Shown here: positions 9,501-12,920 of the stretch, piece after piece
Layout: each line of letters starts with the position of its first letter
Numbering within the stretch: the stretch's first letter is position 1
Assembly (NCBI GenBank): GCA_004335635.1
Contig: QAXH01005207.1
Span: 73,381 to 86,300 of the forward strand
Source of the DNA: Chloromonas sp. AAM2
Taxonomy: Eukaryota > Chlorophyta > Chlorophyceae > Chlamydomonadales > Chlamydomonadaceae
Direction: 5' to 3'
Length of the DNA stretch: 12,920 nucleotides
The notes under the pieces: generated by a model
The model's input: the letters and a program-made list of their open reading frames with translations, nothing else
Databases searched by the model: none
Told to the model about the DNA's origin: nothing
Program-made: the position numbers and the translations under genes

Positions 9501-9930
9501 CCTGGTGCTGCTGCTGCTGTTGTTGTTGTTGCTGCTGTTGTTGTGGCTGTTCTCTGTGCCATGCTGCCGGGCGTTCGCCCTGTTGCTGGCCCCGGTCTGC
9601 ATGGTAGGCACCCCGGCCTGCATGATAAGCTCCCCGGCCTCGGCCTGCCTGCGACTGGTTCCCGGCTCCACGGCTTTGGTTGCTGAATCGCTGATGACCG
9701 TTGCCTGCAAATACGCGCTGCTGCTTGTCCGGAGAGGGCTTGTGTTTCTCTACTCCACCCTGGACCCCAAACCCTCTGCCATGTCCGCCTCTGCCACGGT
9801 CACCTCTACCACGGTCGCCTCTGCCGCGATCGCCTCTGCCACGACCGCCTCTGCTGCCTGGCTGTGCTGAAGCGTTCTTCTTGATCAAGTCTTCTAAAGA
9901 AAGCGTCAGGCCCTGGGGCTCGGATGCCAT
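6532..9930 (-). CDS. UAP56-interacting mRNA export factor (UIEF/UIF-like) with Gly/Met-rich C-terminal tail
   Basis: Spliced model, minus strand exons: 9930-9306, 8559-8495, 8195-8022, 7968-7887, about 7476-7307, 6852-6532; about 478 residues. Residues 8-19 (LTLSLEDLIKKN) fit a UAP56-binding motif. Residues 27-55 are an RGG/RGRGD array, followed by a 12-Gln tract. The conserved core is split across exons 1 to 3: VEVWMDDEGNV, GEVHLDTG joined to GFATQLTLDGLNQVLPLIG, then EGNWSVSDGHALTRF. Exon 4 encodes a helical segment (ISELLSNQKAIWLDLLKL); exon 5 is Ala- then GMGMG-rich; exon 6 has M(F/Y)GQQ repeats and poly-Gly, ending LKAQGRLQY. Family role: adaptors linking the DEAD-box helicase UAP56 to mRNP for nuclear export. 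Exons 1-3 are firm. The exon 4/5 join is uncertain: the best acceptor (start 7492) is out of phase with donor 7887/7886, whereas acceptors at 7476 or just after fit. Exons 4-6 could be a separate gene, but spacing and phase favour one. Confidence 0.7.
7025..7337 (-). repeat. 47-bp minisatellite built on an exon/intron junction
   Basis: Units repeat exactly every 47 nt, with equivalent bases at 7072, 7119, 7166, 7213, 7260 and 7307, plus a degenerate seventh unit from 7025. On the minus strand each unit is about 31 nt matching the end of exon 5 (GGGCATGGGGACAGGCATGA and on to CATG) plus 16 nt matching the start of intron 5 (GTAGGTGATCTGACGT). The first unit is the real exon end; the other copies lie in the intron. 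Confidence 0.92.
8220..8242 (-). repeat. TCCTAA tandem repeat before an acceptor (possible branch points)
   Basis: Three and a half copies of AGGATT on the plus strand read as repeated CCTAAT on the coding strand, about 25-45 nt upstream of the exon 3 acceptor (8196) of the export factor, and are followed by a pyrimidine-rich tract. The repeated CTAAT matches the general branch-point pattern. Confidence 0.7.
9508..9543 (-). repeat. Polyglutamine tract (12 CAG/CAA codons)
   Basis: A mix of CAG and CAA codons encodes 12 consecutive Gln residues between a HREQP and a HQGGR context in exon 1 of the export factor. The Leu-rich reading of the other strand is its shadow. Confidence 0.9.
9766..9852 (-). 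repeat. RGG/RGRGD tandem coding repeat in the export factor
   Basis: A 15-nt unit encoding RGRGD or RGRGG is repeated about four to five times just after the UAP56-binding motif (residues 27-55). RGG arrays commonly bind RNA and are arginine-methylated; here that is inferred. Confidence 0.85.
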
Positions 9931-9934
9931 TGGG

Positions 9935-10299
9935 CTGCAATGGTTTGGGCTCCTCCGTGAGCTGCAAACGTACGCTCACAAGCAAGAAGTGCAGATCCAC
10001 GAGATCACATGGCTGCAACCTGCACAGTTGAAAACGGGCGGTTTCAGTCTATCAGACGAGCAATTGCCTGCACCATCTTCTTCACCAGAGCTTCCAGCCT
10101 CTTTGCGGGGGCAGCATGTGGGCCAGCATGCAAACTGGTCAGGATGTGAAGGGTTTGCGTTGAGATCCTAGGATACTTAGGTAGTCTACACATGTGGTTG
10201 AAAGGCCCAACTCTCAGAGTCCTCTGAAGGTCAGAGCTCCCACAAGAGCACATACAGATTATGACCAGGTAGGGACATTTCAGGCCCTTTTGTGCTTAC
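9935..10299 (-). other. Probable 5'UTR intron of the export factor gene
   Basis: A strong donor (CCCCG/GTAAGC, exon end 10300) lies upstream of the start codon, and an acceptor (CATTGCAG/CCCA, exon start 9934) lies four bases before the ATG at 9930. The acceptor's pyrimidine tract is weak. A 5'UTR exon would extend upstream of 10300. Confidence 0.45.
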
Positions 10300-10300
10300 C

Positions 10301-10813
10301 GGGGTTTGTGAACGGGAAAGAACCCTGAGGGGTTGGCGACCACATGGTGTGCCAGAACTCCCTTCACATGCATGCTGGACGGGCTTGGCACCCTCCCTTC
10401 ATGTCATCATAATCATGCAACCGTGACATGTGGAGGCTAACTATCAAACGGGCTGCGCCTTGCTCGCTGACTCGGGACGAGAATCACAGAAAGCCTTGAG
10501 ACCAGTTAGAGATCAAGATGCTTGGAGTCACAGATGTAAATGAGAGAAACGGGAACGGAGAGTGAGATGGAAACTACGATGCAATCAACGCCGCAAAGAC
10601 AGACTGCGAACGGGCAGCAACGGTACCAGGCCCGTTGCAGTGCAAGGTAGAAGATTGTTCCGACCCGCAGGGTTCAAGCAGGGCCTGTCATGCAGGCAGG
10701 GCCAGCCTCTGTTTTCCTTCTCATGTTGACAGGAACATGTTCTGCAGCACGAGGTTCGGAAACGCGGTAATGGGGATCATGTATGTGCTGCAGCTGCTTT
10801 TCGACTTTCTTTT
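10301..10813. other. Presumed 5'UTR/promoter region of the export factor; nothing else seen
   Basis: Lies upstream of the likely 5'UTR donor at 10300. No conserved exon, TATA box or repeat could be supported. Confidence 0.3.
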
Positions 10814-11410
10814 TTACTGAGTGGATGTCAAGAGCCGTCTGTGGTACCACTCCACCTTGTAACATAAAGGCAATTTTACATCAGGGAAGCCGTCACATGA
10901 CACGGGTCGGGATGTGTACCGCCCTGGAAAGAAGTTTGCCAGTTCTGGTACAACTCTTGCGTCTTGCACTGCAACCAGTGGTAATGCTCTTGTATTGGGT
11001 TTGCACACGCACACTCAGCCTCTTGCTGGCGCTGATGCAGCCATGGCGCGGCGTAGCCCACATCTGGTATTGCACAGGGGCTGTGATAGCAGGCGAGGTG
11101 TGTTGCTTGTCCTTGATGCCACCCTCTCTATGGTACACAAGTGCGTCAAACACCAACACTCGGGCAGGCCATGGCACATGCAGTGGCACCAAGCGTGGCA
11201 TGGGCATGAGAGACACTCGGCTTGCACGGGGTGTCTGAGCCAGCACGCCGCACGCAGACCACAGACAATGAGCGTACGGCTTGTTGCCACTGCAGTAGCA
11301 TTGCCTTGTGGGGAGCCAAGCCATGCCCATGTGTCCCTCTGCTGTCTAAGAAAGATTATGTAGTTCACTACAAGGCCCTGAAACAGATGCTTAGTCATGG
11401 ATTGGTGCTC
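10814..11410 (-). pseudogene. Possible decayed coding region in several frames
   Basis: Protein-like stretches appear successively in different minus-strand frames: GLVVNYIIFLRQQRDTWAWL, ARVLVFDALVYHREGGIKDK, IQEHYHWLQCKTQELYQNWQ and FFPGRYTSRPVSCDGFPDVK ending at a stop near 10814. The frame changes without clear splice sites suggest a broken gene or transposon relic. I recognise no family, and chance cannot be excluded. Confidence 0.25.
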
Positions 11411-11713
11411 ATTGTCGCCACACACTGAAACAACCGCACACACCACACCATACACAATAACACTTTACAACTGCAACACCTATCACCAACACTGGTTCCT
11501 GGCGACTGGGAAGACTTCTTTCCCTTTTTAATCATGTAACATGTGTGACATCACGACGAAAAAACATATGTTTGCCAGCTCTTGGACAATTTCAACAACC
11601 GCACTGGAACCAGTGCTGTGACGGAGAAATTGTTGAAACATGGTTCATGCCAGAGCACCGGGTCCAGGGCTAGTCCGGGAGGCAGGGGCTCGCGATACAA
11701 AGCGTTGCTTTAG

Positions 11714-11718
11714 TTACA
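11714..11718 (-). terminator. TGTAA polyadenylation motif after the partial gene
   Basis: TGTAA on the minus strand, about 110 nt downstream of the stop at 11827. A second copy is at 11469-11465. Between 11411 and 11826 I see no supported coding exon. Confidence 0.4.
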
Positions 11719-11826
11719 GTAGGCAACTTGCTCAACAAAATCAACAAAATCAACGAACAAAAGGACAGAATCCAACACAACCACGGAAAATATCTCATTC
11801 CAAGCCATGTAATCCTTTGGAGTTGA

Positions 11827-12920
11827 TCAATTAGATTCATTCAAAGTCCCAGCCTGTGTTAAGTTGAGCTCAGTTGTGCGCTGGCATGTAATCACTGGCA
11901 TGTAGGGGCCAATTTGGCTGCCATGGCCTTGTCCGTCAGCTCCTGTCAACCCTTGGCCGACCGTCCTCATAGCGTCAAAAGCTGCGTGCTGACTGGCATG
12001 CCCTGCTGTCTCTCTGATTGCGTGGGTCACGCTTGGTGCTGGTGATGTCATACTCGTAGTCATGATGACCACTGCCTTGACACATGACATGCTGGCCCGC
12101 CTTGATGGAACATCTGGGGCATACCTTGGAGGCCTCGTTGGCCTGGGCCTGAGCGGTGGTCATGGTTGATGCTCCGCCTGCGCGTAACAGAAGAACAGAG
12201 CATTCCTAAGCAGAAACGCGTCTTCGCAGCCATTTTTCAAGCCGCGCATTTCCTTTCGCTCGTCAGGCTTGCCCGCCAAGGGCAAGACTTAAGAGGTTTG
12301 ATATGCTGGGCCAGGCCCATGTGATATGCCCGTGACATTGCACGTGCCTCTGGGTCACTTTTCCCGGCGTGTAATGGCTGGCGAGGTGATGCACGTGGAA
12401 TGAGCGTGGAAGAGCGTGAAAGGACGAAAAGCGAAAACGCTTGGAAAGTCGAAACTGCGAAAAGGGCAGGCCCAACTTAGCGGGCAAGCCTTATGATGGC
12501 CGAAGGCTTCTTGTGAATATGTATATGCCACTGTCTTACGACATGTGCTACCTTCTCGGCAGCTTCCATGAGGGCGTTGCCGTGCCAGTGAGGAATGTCG
12601 ATCACCGAACCAAATGCCACATGGTCAAGGGCCTGACACGAGCACACACCTGCTGCCATGATGCATCCCACGTGACATATTCCTATACACATCTCAGCTG
12701 CTCTAGTCCCATCCGGCACCAGAAAACCATGTGTTTACCTGCGTCCTTCTTGCTGTCACGCAGCTCCTTGGCCGTCATGCCAGTCTTGGTCTTGGCGTTG
12801 GGGTCGGTGCTCTCCAGCACCTGGCAAGCCTTTGCACCTGCACGCACAATCGAGAGCCATGCATGCTTAGAACCCTGCAGGCAGAGTGAACACTCACATG
12901 CTCACTCACTGTTGCCCCAG
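11827..12920 (-). CDS. 3' part of an unrecognised multi-exon gene (partial, cut by window edge)
   Basis: I do not recognise the family. A chain of phase-compatible minus-strand exons is visible: 12920-12910 (partial, donor AACA/GTGAGT), 12837-12739, 12649-12552, possibly 12377-12344, 12177-12125 and 11988-11827 (stop TGA). The second exon reads VLESTDPNAKTKTGMTAKEL, faintly like an ankyrin repeat. The next holds ALDHVAFGSVIDIPHWHGN and LMEAAEK. The 12177-12125 exon gives GASTMTTAQAQANEASK. The last exon gives HAAFDAMRTVGQGLTGADGQ and ends TLNESN. Acceptors follow pyrimidine-rich stretches in several cases. Alternatives: after EAAEK the frame can read on to a stop at 12477, and after NEASK it can read through a Cys/His-rich stretch (CPRC, then GHHDYEYD) to about 11978. 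The 34-nt exon is the weakest link. A TGTAA about 110 nt after the stop supports a gene end here. Confidence 0.4.

Noticed and set aside
9262..9870. 202-codon plus-strand frame with a Leu-rich, membrane-like stretch
   Set aside because: The Leu run is the reverse of the CAG/CAA poly-Gln tract in the export factor, which has a recognisable motif and family pattern.

Overview
The window looks like nuclear DNA from a green alga, probably chlorophycean or volvocine. The reasons are split genes with GT-AG introns (53 to about 750 nt), CA/GT and GAGT microsatellites, TGTAA motifs (the green-algal polyadenylation signal) downstream of two genes, and plant-type protein families. No bacterial operon, tRNA, rRNA or CRISPR array is visible. 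All gene models were spliced by eye, using splice consensus, reading phase and protein family pattern.

Three genes run on the minus strand. (1) 3562 down to 338 or beyond: a TUG/ASPSCR1-like UBX protein, with six exons whose phases agree; the 3' end was not found. (2) 9930 to 6532: a UAP56-interacting mRNA export factor (UIEF-like), with an N-terminal UAP56-binding motif, RGG array and poly-Q, a conserved C-terminal core and a Gly/Met-rich tail. It probably has a 5'UTR intron and a 3'UTR reaching about 5780. (3) 12920 (cut by the window edge) to 11827: the 3' part of an unrecognised gene.

Between genes 1 and 2 lies a large imperfect palindrome (4714-5274) made of two inverted copies of a protein-coding fragment, both frameshifted. 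It sits between two plausible plus-strand exons (4588-4727 and 5449-5569) of an unidentified coiled-coil-like gene. A patch with coding-like segments in several frames (10814-11410) may be a decayed gene or transposon.

The most striking feature is a 47-bp tandem repeat (7025-7337) in gene 2. Each unit spans an exon/intron junction, so one 5' splice site is present in six consecutive copies. Genes 1 and 2 have ordinary housekeeping roles (p97/CDC48 adaptor and mRNA export), and nothing suggests they act together. I found no convincing wholly new system; the unusual content is in splice-site repeats and the foldback.
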